From positions 558,001 through 622,000 of the forward strand of contig CAVWXN010000005.1 in assembly GCA_963759125.1 (NCBI GenBank): DNA of 64,000 nt, in the 5' to 3' direction. The notes beneath the pieces are model-generated. The model was not told the origin of the DNA, did not search any database, and saw only the letters and a program-made list of their open reading frames with translations. Position numbers and translations under genes: made by a program. The DNA comes from JABDQA01 sp963759125. Lineage in GTDB: Bacteria; Desulfobacterota; Desulfobulbia; Desulfobulbales; Desulfocapsaceae. This document shows, one piece after another, positions 35,012 to 44,712 of this stretch (the stretch's first letter is position 1; the number at the start of each line of letters is the position of its first letter).

Positions 35012-35372
35012 CCAGTTCTATCTGTTCGATTTTTTCATCAAGGTCTTTTAGAGCATCCCGCCTGGTGAGTTCAGAAATATTCTGTTCGATTTTTTCGATC
35101 GCCGACATCAACTTGAAGATGATTAAAAATATCAGAAGAAATCCTATCATGATCGCCGCATTTATATTGTCGACAATACCGATGGCCCTAGCAACGACCC
35201 AGGTGCTGTTCGGGTATATGGCGATAACGGCCATACCGCCCCAGACGATGAGTCGTACTGCAAGTTTCAAGAAAGTCTGGCCTGTCTCACGCTTGACGAA
35301 ATCCTTGATGCCCATGAACAGCATCACAGAAGAAATAGCCACGATAACAATCTGATAAATTTGTATTTTCAT
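34998..35372 (-). CDS. DUF2304 small membrane protein
   Basis: 124 aa: three membrane helices (IYQIVIVAISSVMLFMGI; ARLIV-like region; AAIMIGFLLIFLIIFKLMSA) followed by a charged coiled tail (SAIEKIEQNISELTRRDALK). DUF2304 proteins are commonly found beside DPM-synthase-like GT2 genes, as here (19 bp downstream of one), and may anchor or assist that enzyme. Molecular function is not established. Confidence 0.85.
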   Translation of the reverse strand: MKIQIYQIVIVAISSVMLFMGIKDFVKRETGQTFLKLAVRLIVWGGMAVIAIYPNSTWVVARAIGIVDNINAAIMIGFLLIFLIIFKLMSAIEKIEQNISELTRRDALKDLDEKIEQIELDDQG

Positions 35373-35390
35373 GAGATTTCCCGTAGTAAA

Positions 35391-36074
35391 CTAGACGAGC
35401 ATTTGCCAGATCATCCGGACAATTGTTTTCACCCCGTTCACAAAGCCCTGCTTCTGGGGCTTACCCATCGAGTGTTCAGTATAGCGCACCTTAATGGGAA
35501 CTTCGGTAAATTTTAGCCTGTTATTCTTGATTTCTCTGATAACCTTACTGTCGTATTCATACTTATCCGCCTTGGTATCGATCTTGGAGGTGGCAAAATG
35601 CGAATAGGCCCGAAACCCCGATTGACTGTCTGAGACATAGATTCCATAGAGCATCAGCGTAATTAGGTTACCTATCTTGTTGGCAAGCACCTTGAAAAGC
35701 GGCATGCCGTCGGGCAGGGTCAGCCGCGTCCCGAGAACCACATCATAGCCTTCACATATGATGGGTTGGGCGAGACACTCGATATCGGCCGGATCGTGCT
35801 GACCGTCACCGTCGAGGGTGACGATGATGTCGGCCATCAAGATGTTGGCCGCTACGATGCCTGTCCTGGTGGCAGCACCCTTGCCGCGATTTATTTTGTG
35901 GCGTAAGGCGATGACACCGTCAAGATCCTTGACCTCGGAATAGGTATTGTCGGAACTGCCGTCGTCGACAACAGTGACCAAATAATCGCCGGCAGTCTGA
36001 ATTTCTTCGACTACCTGCCGTATCACGGCACCCTCGTTGAAGGCGGGTACCACTACGAAAACCCTGTGTTCCAT
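35391..36074 (-). CDS. GT2 glycosyltransferase, polyprenyl-phosphate sugar synthase-like
   Basis: 227 aa, no C-terminal membrane helices. VVVPAFNEGAVIRQVVEEI, TVVDDGSSDNTYSEV, KINRGKGAATRTGIVAANIL, metal-binding TLDGDGQHDPADIE, VVLGTRLTLPDGMP and SDSQSGFRAY are typical of DPM-like synthases. It is intact, unlike the two broken GT2 genes at 6.9 and 32.3 kb, and lies with DUF2304 and GT-C proteins, forming a donor-synthesis and transfer module. Confidence 0.9.
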   Translation of the reverse strand: MEHRVFVVVPAFNEGAVIRQVVEEIQTAGDYLVTVVDDGSSDNTYSEVKDLDGVIALRHKINRGKGAATRTGIVAANILMADIIVTLDGDGQHDPADIECLAQPIICEGYDVVLGTRLTLPDGMPLFKVLANKIGNLITLMLYGIYVSDSQSGFRAYSHFATSKIDTKADKYEYDSKVIREIKNNRLKFTEVPIKVRYTEHSMGKPQKQGFVNGVKTIVRMIWQMLV

Positions 36075-36123
36075 CAGAAGAGAATCCTCAACAAACTGTT
36101 ATTCCATACAAGAAAGTATAACA

Positions 36124-38427
36124 TCAAAGGGCAACTATACGACGGATTTCGAAACTCTGAATCGAATAGGTGGCCGGTCGTAGCCCTGGATCAATTCTCA
36201 ACGAACTGAGGCTGATGTCACCCGGAGCCTGAAAATATAAAACATTGCTTCCGGGATCAATCATTTTTCGAAAAACGTTATTTTCGCTATATTGTTCATT
36301 TGTAATGGTTTGATAATACAGCTTGAATTCGGTTTGCACCGGGGAATTCATAGCGATTCTGATAACACTTCCCTCTCCCTGATCTCCGGAAAAACCAGGC
36401 AAAATGATGTATGGATCCTTATCTTCTGCGATTATCAGGATTTGCCCACCCTGATAGTCCAATTCAATTGGGCCCGCACTATGTTTCAGGTCAAGCTCTT
36501 CAGGCCATCTGTCCACCTTTGCCACAACCTCTGATGACAGTTCGAACTCGTATTCTAAATCTCGGATCAATGTGTGCGAATCTCCGACTTCGACCCAGCG
36601 CATGCCACGCCCGGGGACGTAGGGTGTCTCAGGTTCCGCAGTATCTGCGTACAGCATGCACGGCCAGGCGTCGATATACTCTCTATAGGAATGACGCATT
36701 CGGATGCCCGCTTCCATTGCCCTCCAGGTCAGCGGATACTCAGGGTAGTCACCAGAGAGGAGCAGGTAGGCCTGCCGGCAATTTTGCTCCCGGGCCACTC
36801 GCAGAAAATTATTATGTTCCTTTATCTTATTGATATCGCGGTAGTAGTTTTCAGTGGCGGTTGGCACGCCTCCCCAGAAAAACCTGATTTCAAGCGGCCG
36901 TGTTGGGTTCAACGAGACAACTTTCATTGCGTATGAATAGGAAAACAATGAGATAACCACGAGCATGAAATATCTCAGACCTAAGGTGCCCCGATCGAGC
37001 CAGCGGGAAAAAAACAAGGCCAGGCTGAATGGCAGCAGAAAAAAGAGCGGGAGTTGCAACCGGGTTATCCAAGCTTGATTTTTAACAATCCAGGCAAAGG
37101 CACACCAGGAAGCTAACGGTAACAGGGTGAGAAGCAGCAGTGTCAATCGTTGTCTCGATCGGGAAATAAGCACAAACGGCAACCATAAAAAGGCAAAAAG
37201 GACTGGTAGAAAAAGCAGCATGAGTTGAACCGGGTTGCCGATAAAGTCCTCGTGTATGTGAAATACGGCCCGATTGAACAAATGAAGAGGAAGAGCCAAA
37301 TCCTTGATAAATTCAGTAAATATTTCAGAATAGGGAAAATTTGGTGCGATAAAGGCCACAGGATTATAAAACCTGGTGGCGTCCCAGCCACTAAACAACG
37401 GATACACTTCTGACCGTGAAAACCCACCCTCCCCGACTTTTCTGATGATGTCGGGACTGCAGACTATGGCAATTAAAATCAGGGAGGCAAATAGGCCATA
37501 AAATCCTCTTGGACTTCTGAGCAGTTGAATAATCCTTTTATACTGCAGTAGGCTACCGACAAGGATGAAAGGAAAGGCCACAATCAGTGAAATCGGTTTC
37601 ACAAGAAATCCGGCGGAGCAACACATAGCCGCTAGAATGATATCATTACGCTTCATGCGCAGAGCGTTGCCTAACAGCAGGCGAGAGCCTATCAGTATAA
37701 TGCTGAGGGTAATCAGAGCATCTACCAGATCGTTTTGCGTGCTTGAGGCCTGGAGAACCGCCATAGGCGTCGTCATGCATACCAAAATGATCCAGGGGAT
37801 TAATTTCCTGTCGATCCTGATGACCCTCATCAGATAGTAGAGACTAATCGGGATCAACAGGTACGAGAAAAATTGCACTGCGTTGGCAAGTCTGTCAGAA
37901 CCGGAAAGGAGTTGAAAAAAAAGGATGAGATATTCTGCTCCGGGACCCATCTGGTTTTGCCGTCCAATATGTGTCAGATAATAGCCGACACTCTCGTTTT
38001 GAATCCAATGGGCAACCCGCGCCATGTGATATGTCATGCTGTCATAGGTGTTTGGTACATAGAGAAATGTCGTCAGGCTGATAATCAACAACAACGGCAA
38101 CAGCAGAATAAAGGGAGGAGATGCCTTTCTGAATAGTTGCCGAACCCTGCTCAGCACGCGATGCCAAAGATTTCCTGCAACATGGCGATTCATTCCAACG
38201 TGAATTACTACGCCGAGACAGAACAGCAGATGTGTTCCAATGAGCCAAGGTGGCTTGACTGCATGGAATATGCTCAGACCGTTTAACAGTATCGATTCCA
38301 GACAAATGAAAGCCGGATAGGCAAGAACAAGAGGCAGAAGAGCACTATTTTTCCGAAGGTAAAATACGAGGTAGACGAGACTGAGGTAAACAGCGATAAA
38401 TAAACTGAGTGACAGAAAAATGATCAA
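36124..38427 (-). CDS. GT-C (GT39-like) membrane glycosyltransferase
   Basis: 767 aa, about 13 membrane helices in residues 1-480, then a 280-residue periplasmic beta-rich tail. The first-loop motif is YVPNTYDSMTYHMARVAHWI, with the acidic residue expected in ArnT/PMT-like enzymes; TQNDLVDALITLSIILIGSR is another family feature. It probably uses a polyprenyl-phosphate sugar as donor. It starts 35 bp after the GT2 at 38463 and ends 49 bp before the DPM-like GT2. Confidence 0.75.
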   Translation of the reverse strand: MIIFLSLSLFIAVYLSLVYLVFYLRKNSALLPLVLAYPAFICLESILLNGLSIFHAVKPPWLIGTHLLFCLGVVIHVGMNRHVAGNLWHRVLSRVRQLFRKASPPFILLLPLLLIISLTTFLYVPNTYDSMTYHMARVAHWIQNESVGYYLTHIGRQNQMGPGAEYLILFFQLLSGSDRLANAVQFFSYLLIPISLYYLMRVIRIDRKLIPWIILVCMTTPMAVLQASSTQNDLVDALITLSIILIGSRLLLGNALRMKRNDIILAAMCCSAGFLVKPISLIVAFPFILVGSLLQYKRIIQLLRSPRGFYGLFASLILIAIVCSPDIIRKVGEGGFSRSEVYPLFSGWDATRFYNPVAFIAPNFPYSEIFTEFIKDLALPLHLFNRAVFHIHEDFIGNPVQLMLLFLPVLFAFLWLPFVLISRSRQRLTLLLLTLLPLASWCAFAWIVKNQAWITRLQLPLFFLLPFSLALFFSRWLDRGTLGLRYFMLVVISLFSYSYAMKVVSLNPTRPLEIRFFWGGVPTATENYYRDINKIKEHNNFLRVAREQNCRQAYLLLSGDYPEYPLTWRAMEAGIRMRHSYREYIDAWPCMLYADTAEPETPYVPGRGMRWVEVGDSHTLIRDLEYEFELSSEVVAKVDRWPEELDLKHSAGPIELDYQGGQILIIAEDKDPYIILPGFSGDQGEGSVIRIAMNSPVQTEFKLYYQTITNEQYSENNVFRKMIDPGSNVLYFQAPGDISLSSLRIDPGLRPATYSIQSFEIRRIVAL

Positions 38428-38462
38428 AGCTTCACTCCTTTATTTTCAATGGCCGAGCCGCA

Positions 38463-39371
38463 TCATCTTTCATCACGCATTCCTTTTTCCGCCAGGCCGC
38501 CAAGAACCCCGCAATGATAGACAATTCTGCTGACCAACAAGATAGGAAAATAGAGGAGTACCTTTGGGTCATAGCGAACAAAATGAAGCGATTGGGACGT
38601 GCAGACTATCAGAGAATATGGCAGTATCAACAACCAGTACAGCCAGGGCGAGCACAGGACAAGGGAAAGGCGGGCCAGCAGCGACATCTGGTCTCTGTGC
38701 CTCTGTTGTACCACCAGGCGGCTTCTCAGGCCATAGAGATGCGCCTTTTTGATTATCGTGGCAAATGAATTGCACCCATGCTGGTGCTTGATTTCGACTC
38801 CTGGCTCAAATCGGCAGGTCCAGCCGCGAGCAAACAATTTCAGACTGAAATCCCAATCTTCAGATGCGAGCAGCACCTCATCAAAGCCGCCTACTATTTT
38901 GAACGCCTCTTTTTTGACCATGATAGCCGCGGAACCAAGGGCTGTTTTTCTGTTGGAAAATTGCTGGTACGCTGAGAAAAGGGAATAGTCGGCACAGCGT
39001 ACCCAGAACCCGCCTGGCACCCCTACCACGCGACAGCCAACCGCACCGGTGGATATTGAAGTTTCCAGAACCCGCAGAGACGCTGACAGCCAATCGGCCG
39101 GGGCCAGGCAATCGTCATCTATAAAGGCGAGAAATTTTCCCATGGCCACTGCTGCCCCGAGGTTACGCATCTTGCCTGGGGCATGGAGCGTCTCCGTGCT
39201 GACTAAGATTACCTTGGGAGAAACCTGATGAACCGTGTCAGGAGCCGTCGGGCTTACAATCACCAATTCGATCATATCCGAGGCGAAATCCTGGTTCTCG
39301 AGAGATCTGAGGGTGTTTTGCACTATGTCCGGTCGACCGGAAGGAATGATAACACTAATAAGAGGTCTCAT
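38463..39371 (-). CDS. GT2 glycosyltransferase with C-terminal membrane anchor
   Basis: 302 aa. ISVIIPSGRPDIVQNTLRSL, MRNLGAAVAMGKFLAFIDDD (metal-binding DDD), GFDEVLLASEDWDFSLKLFA (catalytic ED) and a terminal hydrophobic pair (PWLYWLLILPYSLIVCTSQS, LLYFPILLVSRIVYHCG). It would work at the cytoplasmic face of the inner membrane. It lies 35 bp upstream of the GT-C gene, with a 111-bp gap to the GT2 before it. Confidence 0.87.
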   Translation of the reverse strand: MRPLISVIIPSGRPDIVQNTLRSLENQDFASDMIELVIVSPTAPDTVHQVSPKVILVSTETLHAPGKMRNLGAAVAMGKFLAFIDDDCLAPADWLSASLRVLETSISTGAVGCRVVGVPGGFWVRCADYSLFSAYQQFSNRKTALGSAAIMVKKEAFKIVGGFDEVLLASEDWDFSLKLFARGWTCRFEPGVEIKHQHGCNSFATIIKKAHLYGLRSRLVVQQRHRDQMSLLARLSLVLCSPWLYWLLILPYSLIVCTSQSLHFVRYDPKVLLYFPILLVSRIVYHCGVLGGLAEKGMRDER

Positions 39372-39482
39372 CCGTTCGTCTTCCTGGGCCAGCCGACATT
39401 ATTTTGGGTTGACGGTTACTACTAGGACTAAACCCAAACTCATGATATTCATTTGATAAGAGGTTTGACAATTGTTTATAAG

Positions 39483-40550
39483 TCAGCCTAGATGCTCTTT
39501 TCGCCTTTTCGCTTCGCCAGCGCTGAGGAAATCCGGTATCCAGCGGGGGCGCAGCCGATGCCAAATGATGGAACCAACAAGACGCGACATATCTGGCCAA
39601 GGCGCGGCATAGTGTTCTCTTAACGGGGAGTTTTGCCATTGACTCCATACAATCGTACCAAGCGGTGCTGAGTTGATGCAAAAGCGCAGCCAAATCCGGC
39701 CCGCGACTGAAGCAAAAACGGGATCGTGTGCAAATCCTGTGGCCTTGTTGCAGCGGCACAGATACAGAAGCCAACGCTCGGCTTCTTGCAGAGTAGCTAT
39801 TTCCTGTTGACGGTATCCGCGTCCCACTTGATGATGGAGACTCTGCTTGTCAGGATCAGGGGTTATTCCCAGAAAGCTCAACAGTCCGGCTTGAATTGCT
39901 TCAGTTTGGGTTGCCATCTCCTGCCATTTTGACAGTGTCACACTTGCAGGGTGCTGGCGGGCCTTGACCAGTACTTTGCCGATATTGGCCAGGGGAAAAC
40001 AATGCAAGGCACGGCTCCAGAGCTCATAATCTTCAGACCTGCTGAAAGTAGTGTCGTAGAGTAAATTATGGGTCTGCATCATCTCTCTGCGCATGATCAC
40101 CGCCATGTGGCAGAACGGATTTTCAAATAAAGCGAAGCAGCGCAGTTCCTCCGGTTCACAGGGAGGTCGAATGGTGCAGGACACACCTGTACCAAAACAG
40201 CGCACCCAAGCACCGGAGATTCCCACCTCTGGATGGTCGTCCATAAACTGCACCTGTCGCTGAAGACGGTCCGGCAGGCTGATGTCGTCCGCATCCATAC
40301 GGACGACATATTTTCCCCGAGCAACAGCCAAACCGCGGTTCAGGGTGGCAGCTACCCCTATGTTGCTAGGATTGCGCAGAAATACAATTCGCTCATCTTT
40401 AATGGCAGTGACAATCTCAGGCCCTGAATCATCGGAGCCGTCATCGATTATCAGGAACTCAAAATCACGGTAGCTCTGGTCAAGGATGCTCTTGACTGCC
40501 TGGTAAACAAATGCCTGGCAATTAAATAGTGGCATTAGGACGGTTATCAT
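39483..40550 (-). CDS. GT2 glycosyltransferase
   Basis: 355 aa. ITVLMPLFNCQAFVYQAVKS, FLIIDDGSDDSGPEIV, NIGVAATLNRGLAVARGKYV, metal-binding RMDADDISLPDRL and RSEDYELWSRAL cover the catalytic half; the last 130 residues are helical and variable. Probable repeat-unit transferase. It starts 7 bp after the methyltransferase gene, as one operon. Confidence 0.9.
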   Translation of the reverse strand: MITVLMPLFNCQAFVYQAVKSILDQSYRDFEFLIIDDGSDDSGPEIVTAIKDERIVFLRNPSNIGVAATLNRGLAVARGKYVVRMDADDISLPDRLQRQVQFMDDHPEVGISGAWVRCFGTGVSCTIRPPCEPEELRCFALFENPFCHMAVIMRREMMQTHNLLYDTTFSRSEDYELWSRALHCFPLANIGKVLVKARQHPASVTLSKWQEMATQTEAIQAGLLSFLGITPDPDKQSLHHQVGRGYRQQEIATLQEAERWLLYLCRCNKATGFAHDPVFASVAGRIWLRFCINSAPLGTIVWSQWQNSPLREHYAAPWPDMSRLVGSIIWHRLRPRWIPDFLSAGEAKRRKEHLG

Positions 40551-40557
40551 GACTATT

Positions 40558-41367
40558 TTACCGAAACATTTTCATCAATAAGCATTGCCCCGTGCTTAAT
40601 TCAAGTTTGTAGAATGAATCTGAATTTTCTTCAAAAAATTGATTCACTGCCAGACGAACACCTGGACAGGTATTGAACCCAAAATCGTCGACGAGCAATA
40701 TTCCACCGTGCTGCAATTTTGAAGAAAACAAATATAAGGAAAACAGCATTGGCTCATACAGATCCACATCCAAATGTGCAAAATGTATTTTTTTTCCTTC
40801 AAATACGGATTCACAATCCTGTATTCTTCCTTTAATAACTTCTATAAAGTCAAAATCCTCAAGGTACGATTTTACACTCTCGTAAGTCGTGTCGCTGAAC
40901 CATCTCGGGCAGTGAACGTCATGGTTACTGTTAATCAGGTCTTTTTTACTATGCCCCTCGAAAGTATCGACACAATATATATTTATTTTATCGGTTAATT
41001 CTTTCAATATCGAAGCAATGAAATAACTTCCGCCACCCTTGTATACCCCAACCTCAACAATATTCAGCGGTTCTTGATCATTACCACACTGATTATAAAT
41101 ATTTTTTAGGGATTGGTAGATTACGTGCAATCTATCATAATATAACAATGTCCTTTTATCGTTTATGACGCTTCTTGCCGTTTTATAAAAAAAATCATCA
41201 TCTCGAATGTCATACATTTTTATACTGCTCTTTCCATAGATATCAGGAACGTAATGATATCCATCTTTCAGTAAATACATATCGATGCCGCATTTTCTGG
41301 CGGAAAAAAGAACAACTGCCTTAAACTTGAGCACCAAAGCTGAAAAAAACTTCACACTAACCCCCAA
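40558..41367 (-). CDS. TylF/macrocin-type O-methyltransferase-like protein
   Basis: 269 aa. The SAM loop is NIVEVGVYKGGGSYFIASIL, and the metal-binding acidic residues are in FAHLDVDLYEPMLFSLYLFS and GGILLVDDFGFNTCPG, as in TylF-like sugar O-methyltransferases. A glycan O-methylation is likely; terminal methylation can be a chain-length cap in Wzm/Wzt systems (inference). The coding sequence is very A+T-rich compared with the GT genes on both sides, suggesting recent acquisition. Confidence 0.82.
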   Translation of the reverse strand: MGVSVKFFSALVLKFKAVVLFSARKCGIDMYLLKDGYHYVPDIYGKSSIKMYDIRDDDFFYKTARSVINDKRTLLYYDRLHVIYQSLKNIYNQCGNDQEPLNIVEVGVYKGGGSYFIASILKELTDKINIYCVDTFEGHSKKDLINSNHDVHCPRWFSDTTYESVKSYLEDFDFIEVIKGRIQDCESVFEGKKIHFAHLDVDLYEPMLFSLYLFSSKLQHGGILLVDDFGFNTCPGVRLAVNQFFEENSDSFYKLELSTGQCLLMKMFR

Positions 41368-41395
41368 TAGCTTTTCATTTATTTCCTGTAAATTA

Positions 41396-42505
41396 TCAAC
41401 GAACCAAACGATACATTATCTCTTCATGCCGGTCCAGCCACGGGCGAACATCGAACCTTCGCACAGCTCGGCTTCTGGCCTGTTGAGCATAGCGGGCCAA
41501 CGCTCCAGCGACCTTGGAGAGCGCCTGGGCCAGTGCGACAGGGTCCGGCGGGTGATCCTGTTCCCAGTCACGAGCTGCCGCACAGCCGACCCCTCCTTCA
41601 TCGCCAACCAGTTCCGGCACGCCGCCGCTTGCAGAATAGACCACCGGCAGGCCGCAGGCCATGGCTTCCACCACCAGCCGCGGGCAGGGATCATTGTATT
41701 TGGTGTGCAGCAGGATGTGGTGGCTCTGGAAAAGCTTTGGCGCCGCCTCCTGACTATAGGGGCCAGCTAGTATTACGCGGTTCGATATTCCTAAATGACT
41801 AGCCATTTCGTTCACTTTTTCCAGGCATTTTCTTTCTTCAGGATGAAACGTCAGGCGGCCGGCAATGGTAAGCCTGACAGCTGGTAAACGACCAATGGTC
41901 TCCAAGGCTGTGCGGACACGATACCAGTGCTGATGGCTCCCCGCTAGAAGGATTCGTAATCCCTCTGATTGACTGGGGGCAGGGACAAAGACATCGGTGT
42001 CTACCGGATTTGCAAGAATTTCCCAGGGAGCCTGACAAACGCCTGCGAATCTATCAGCACTTTCCTTGCAGAAGCTGCTCTGGTAGATGACGTAATTGGC
42101 CTGCCGCAGCAAACTCCGCATAGGGTGATTGGTTTTTTCCCAGCCCGGGCCATGCCAGCCCGGATAGGCCACCCCGTTTTGATTCACCACCAATAAAGCG
42201 CCGCGCCGTTTGGCCATCCGCACCATCATCTCGGGAAACAACGGCAGCGCGCTGGAAACCAGGTAAAGTATATTGGGCTGATAGACAGTATTGGGAAAAC
42301 GGTCATGCAGGTCCTGCAGCTTTATCATAGCCCCCCCGGAGAACTCGTGCCGACCGGGAATTTGCTCATGACCATAAAAGACACGCAAATTACGACCAGG
42401 AGCGTTATCCTGGCCACGTGCTCTCCGCCAGCGCTGTGTTTCCGTGACGAGTCTGCCACCAAATAGCAGGGAAAGGTGCAGAAAGGACTTCACTCGTCGC
42501 AACAT
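41396..42505 (-). CDS. GT4 glycosyltransferase
   Basis: 369 aa GT-B enzyme. ILANPVDTDVFVPAPSQSEG, ILLAGSHQHWYRVRTALETI, VILAGPYSQEAAPKLFQSHH and NDPCPRLVVEAMACGLPVVY with SASGGVPELVGDEGG form the C-terminal nucleotide-sugar domain; the first Glu of E-x7-E is replaced by Asp. It starts 4 bp after the next gene upstream ends. Confidence 0.88.
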   Translation of the reverse strand: MLRRVKSFLHLSLLFGGRLVTETQRWRRARGQDNAPGRNLRVFYGHEQIPGRHEFSGGAMIKLQDLHDRFPNTVYQPNILYLVSSALPLFPEMMVRMAKRRGALLVVNQNGVAYPGWHGPGWEKTNHPMRSLLRQANYVIYQSSFCKESADRFAGVCQAPWEILANPVDTDVFVPAPSQSEGLRILLAGSHQHWYRVRTALETIGRLPAVRLTIAGRLTFHPEERKCLEKVNEMASHLGISNRVILAGPYSQEAAPKLFQSHHILLHTKYNDPCPRLVVEAMACGLPVVYSASGGVPELVGDEGGVGCAAARDWEQDHPPDPVALAQALSKVAGALARYAQQARSRAVRRFDVRPWLDRHEEIMYRLVR

Positions 42506-42509
42506 GATT

Positions 42510-43676
42510 TCATCCCTGCCTATCTGTAATCATAGTGGCCAGCCAATCGGCATGGGTTTTTGCCACCACCGAGGTTGCATAGAATCGCCGCACTACCTCA
42601 GTTGCCTGACGCTGCTCCTTTTCCCAGTGGAAATTCCCCGAGAGCATGCTGTCTAGAACGTTCTCCCACTCCTCCTCCTTGTTACAAATTCTCACACCCT
42701 GCCCACCGGCTCTTTCGTAGACGTCGCAATAACTCGGTTGTGGACTGGCAAGGGTAACACGGCCTCTGGCCATGGCAAGGCTTATCTTCCACTCCGTGTG
42801 TCCCATATTGTAGGAGTTGTCGAGAAAACGTGGAGAAATACAGACCCCTCCTTGGTCGTACAGCGCCAGCAAGGCCGGTATATCCTGAAAGGGCATAACT
42901 TCGCAGTTCAACTCTGTCAGCAAACGACGCAAACGATTCTGCCACGGTTCGTGGATTTGTGACAATGCGTCCAGATTTCCAGTGACCAGGCGCAATTGAA
43001 TGGCACCTTGGAAACGGCGCAACACCGGCTCTATCCGCAGCAACTCGAAGAGCTTCACCGCTTCGCCGGACCAGAGTAGCGGCAACCTTGCCCCTGGTTG
43101 GGGGTTCCAGTCACTTCGCTCGGCTATCGAGGCGTCTGGTATATTGTCAGGTATCCAAATCGCACGGGAATTATAAGGGAGTACTTTTTCAAGCAGATGC
43201 CTTGAGTCGGCGATCACCGCATCGCAAGTTTTGACCATAGCCTGACTCTCATCACGCTGCTGCGGTGTGGGGGCCATGCCGTCGTAATACCAGGTGCCGG
43301 CGGCCGGGGTAAAATAATCCACATTGGCGTCGAACACCGCGCATCCTCCATTTTCCTGGAGGGCTGCTGCCAACTGCCGGCATTCTTCATCCATTGACTT
43401 GACGAATACAATTACCTGGTAGGAACGCCATGGGCGGTAAAGCTCATAAATCCATTGCCTCTCCGGCAACTGATTAACATGCTGTGCCACCCACCCGAAA
43501 CGCATGACTGTCCCTGGGGTGTTGCTGGACCAGCCAGTCATCAGGGGACGCAATGTCCTTCGTCGCAGGCAGCCATTCCATGAAGGCAGAAGTCCATCGA
43601 CAACGAAACCGACCCTAATGGTGTTGTTGTAGACCCCCTTAAGACTGGGATAGGACACGGTAAACCGCCCGGACAT
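42510..43676 (-). CDS. Glycosyltransferase-like protein, GT-B type
   Basis: About 388 aa. An early IRVGFVVDGLLPSWNGC, DANVDYFTPAAGTWYYDG, CDAVIADSRHLLEKVL and the C-terminal DNSYNMGHTEWKISLAMARG followed by VTLASPQPSYCDVYERA have the GT-B order with a poorly conserved donor motif. The start is uncertain: an open frame extends to 43745 deep inside the upstream gene; ATG at 43676 or GTG at 43658 gives a shorter overlap, and AAGGGGG follows the upstream stop. Exact sugar is unknown. Confidence 0.75.
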   Translation of the reverse strand: MSGRFTVSYPSLKGVYNNTIRVGFVVDGLLPSWNGCLRRRTLRPLMTGWSSNTPGTVMRFGWVAQHVNQLPERQWIYELYRPWRSYQVIVFVKSMDEECRQLAAALQENGGCAVFDANVDYFTPAAGTWYYDGMAPTPQQRDESQAMVKTCDAVIADSRHLLEKVLPYNSRAIWIPDNIPDASIAERSDWNPQPGARLPLLWSGEAVKLFELLRIEPVLRRFQGAIQLRLVTGNLDALSQIHEPWQNRLRRLLTELNCEVMPFQDIPALLALYDQGGVCISPRFLDNSYNMGHTEWKISLAMARGRVTLASPQPSYCDVYERAGGQGVRICNKEEEWENVLDSMLSGNFHWEKEQRQATEVVRRFYATSVVAKTHADWLATMITDRQG

Positions 43677-44712
43677 AGTCCATTGCCATCGACAGGCCGT
43701 CGGGCATGGCTGTGAGAACCCGCTGGCGCATTTCCCGATAGTCACCGCGCATTTGCTTAACTGCGGCCGGCAGCGATTCCTCCCGAAAGCCTATCCCGTA
43801 GCGCCGACCTGCCTCGACGATGCCACCGCCATCCTCGTGGTACAGCAGGGGGAGGCCGCATTGTGCGCCCTCGACGTGATGCATGCCGCATGGTTCCCAG
43901 AGACTGGCCGTGATGTAGACGTGACACTGGCGTAGCAGGTTAGCTAGTTCGCCGCCGGCAGCCGGGGCGAAAAGCCTGGCTGCCCGCCAGTGCATTTCCG
44001 GTGGTCGGCCACCGATAATCCATAGTTCCGTGTCCGGAAGTCTGCCCTGAGCAATCATGTCATCGACTTGCTGATAGACACCAAATCCTTTCATCGGGTT
44101 GGAGGACCAGTGATGAGTGACAAGACGTAAGATACCTCCATCAAAACGAAGGGCATCCAGAGGATGAAAAATGGCCGGATCTGCACCATTGTAAATCACT
44201 TCGTGTGAATTGTCCTGATCAAACCACCGCTCTATAAAATAATCCTGCAGCCATTGTGAGATAAAGATTGTGTGATCGGCGATGCCGTTAGCCTTGCGCA
44301 GAAATTCGTCCATAAAGGCGCTGGCCTTGCGCTGGTCACACTCGTTGATTCGGTGGATAATCCGTACTTGCGGGTGCTGTTCTTTATAGCGGATTATTTC
44401 GGCCATGCCAAAGGCCTTGTTCAGCAGATCCTCTCTGGGATCGATAATTACAATGACATCTACCGGACCGTTCAGATCGAAAACCGGACGGATGCCGCAG
44501 CGACGAAGGGCGGTCATAAACTGGTGGACAAAGACACTGCTGCCTCCCCAAGCACCGGCAGCCGGAAACATGTTGATGGCCACCATGGGCGTATTGTCAG
44601 CCAACCCAATTTTTTTTGAGGTAAGGGGAATATGGCGTGCTTGCAGGCAAAGCCGTTTATGCCTGAGGGTTTGTCGGACCCGTCCGAGCAGGTGGAGCAA
44701 TTTATCACGCAT
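43639..44712 (-). CDS. GT4 glycosyltransferase
   Basis: 357 aa. NMFPAAGAWGGSSVFVHQFM (glycine loop), VRIIHRINECDQRK, HTIFISQWLQDYFIERWFDQ, VIYNGADPAIFHPLDALR, and E-x7-E in SLWEPCGMHHVEGAQCGLPL followed by YHEDGGGIVEAGRRYG. Good match to family 4. Its ATG overlaps the stop of the next upstream GT2 by one base (TGATG), a sign of coupled translation. Confidence 0.9.
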   Translation of the reverse strand: MRDKLLHLLGRVRQTLRHKRLCLQARHIPLTSKKIGLADNTPMVAINMFPAAGAWGGSSVFVHQFMTALRRCGIRPVFDLNGPVDVIVIIDPREDLLNKAFGMAEIIRYKEQHPQVRIIHRINECDQRKASAFMDEFLRKANGIADHTIFISQWLQDYFIERWFDQDNSHEVIYNGADPAIFHPLDALRFDGGILRLVTHHWSSNPMKGFGVYQQVDDMIAQGRLPDTELWIIGGRPPEMHWRAARLFAPAAGGELANLLRQCHVYITASLWEPCGMHHVEGAQCGLPLLYHEDGGGIVEAGRRYGIGFREESLPAAVKQMRGDYREMRQRVLTAMPDGLSMAMDYVRAVYRVLSQS

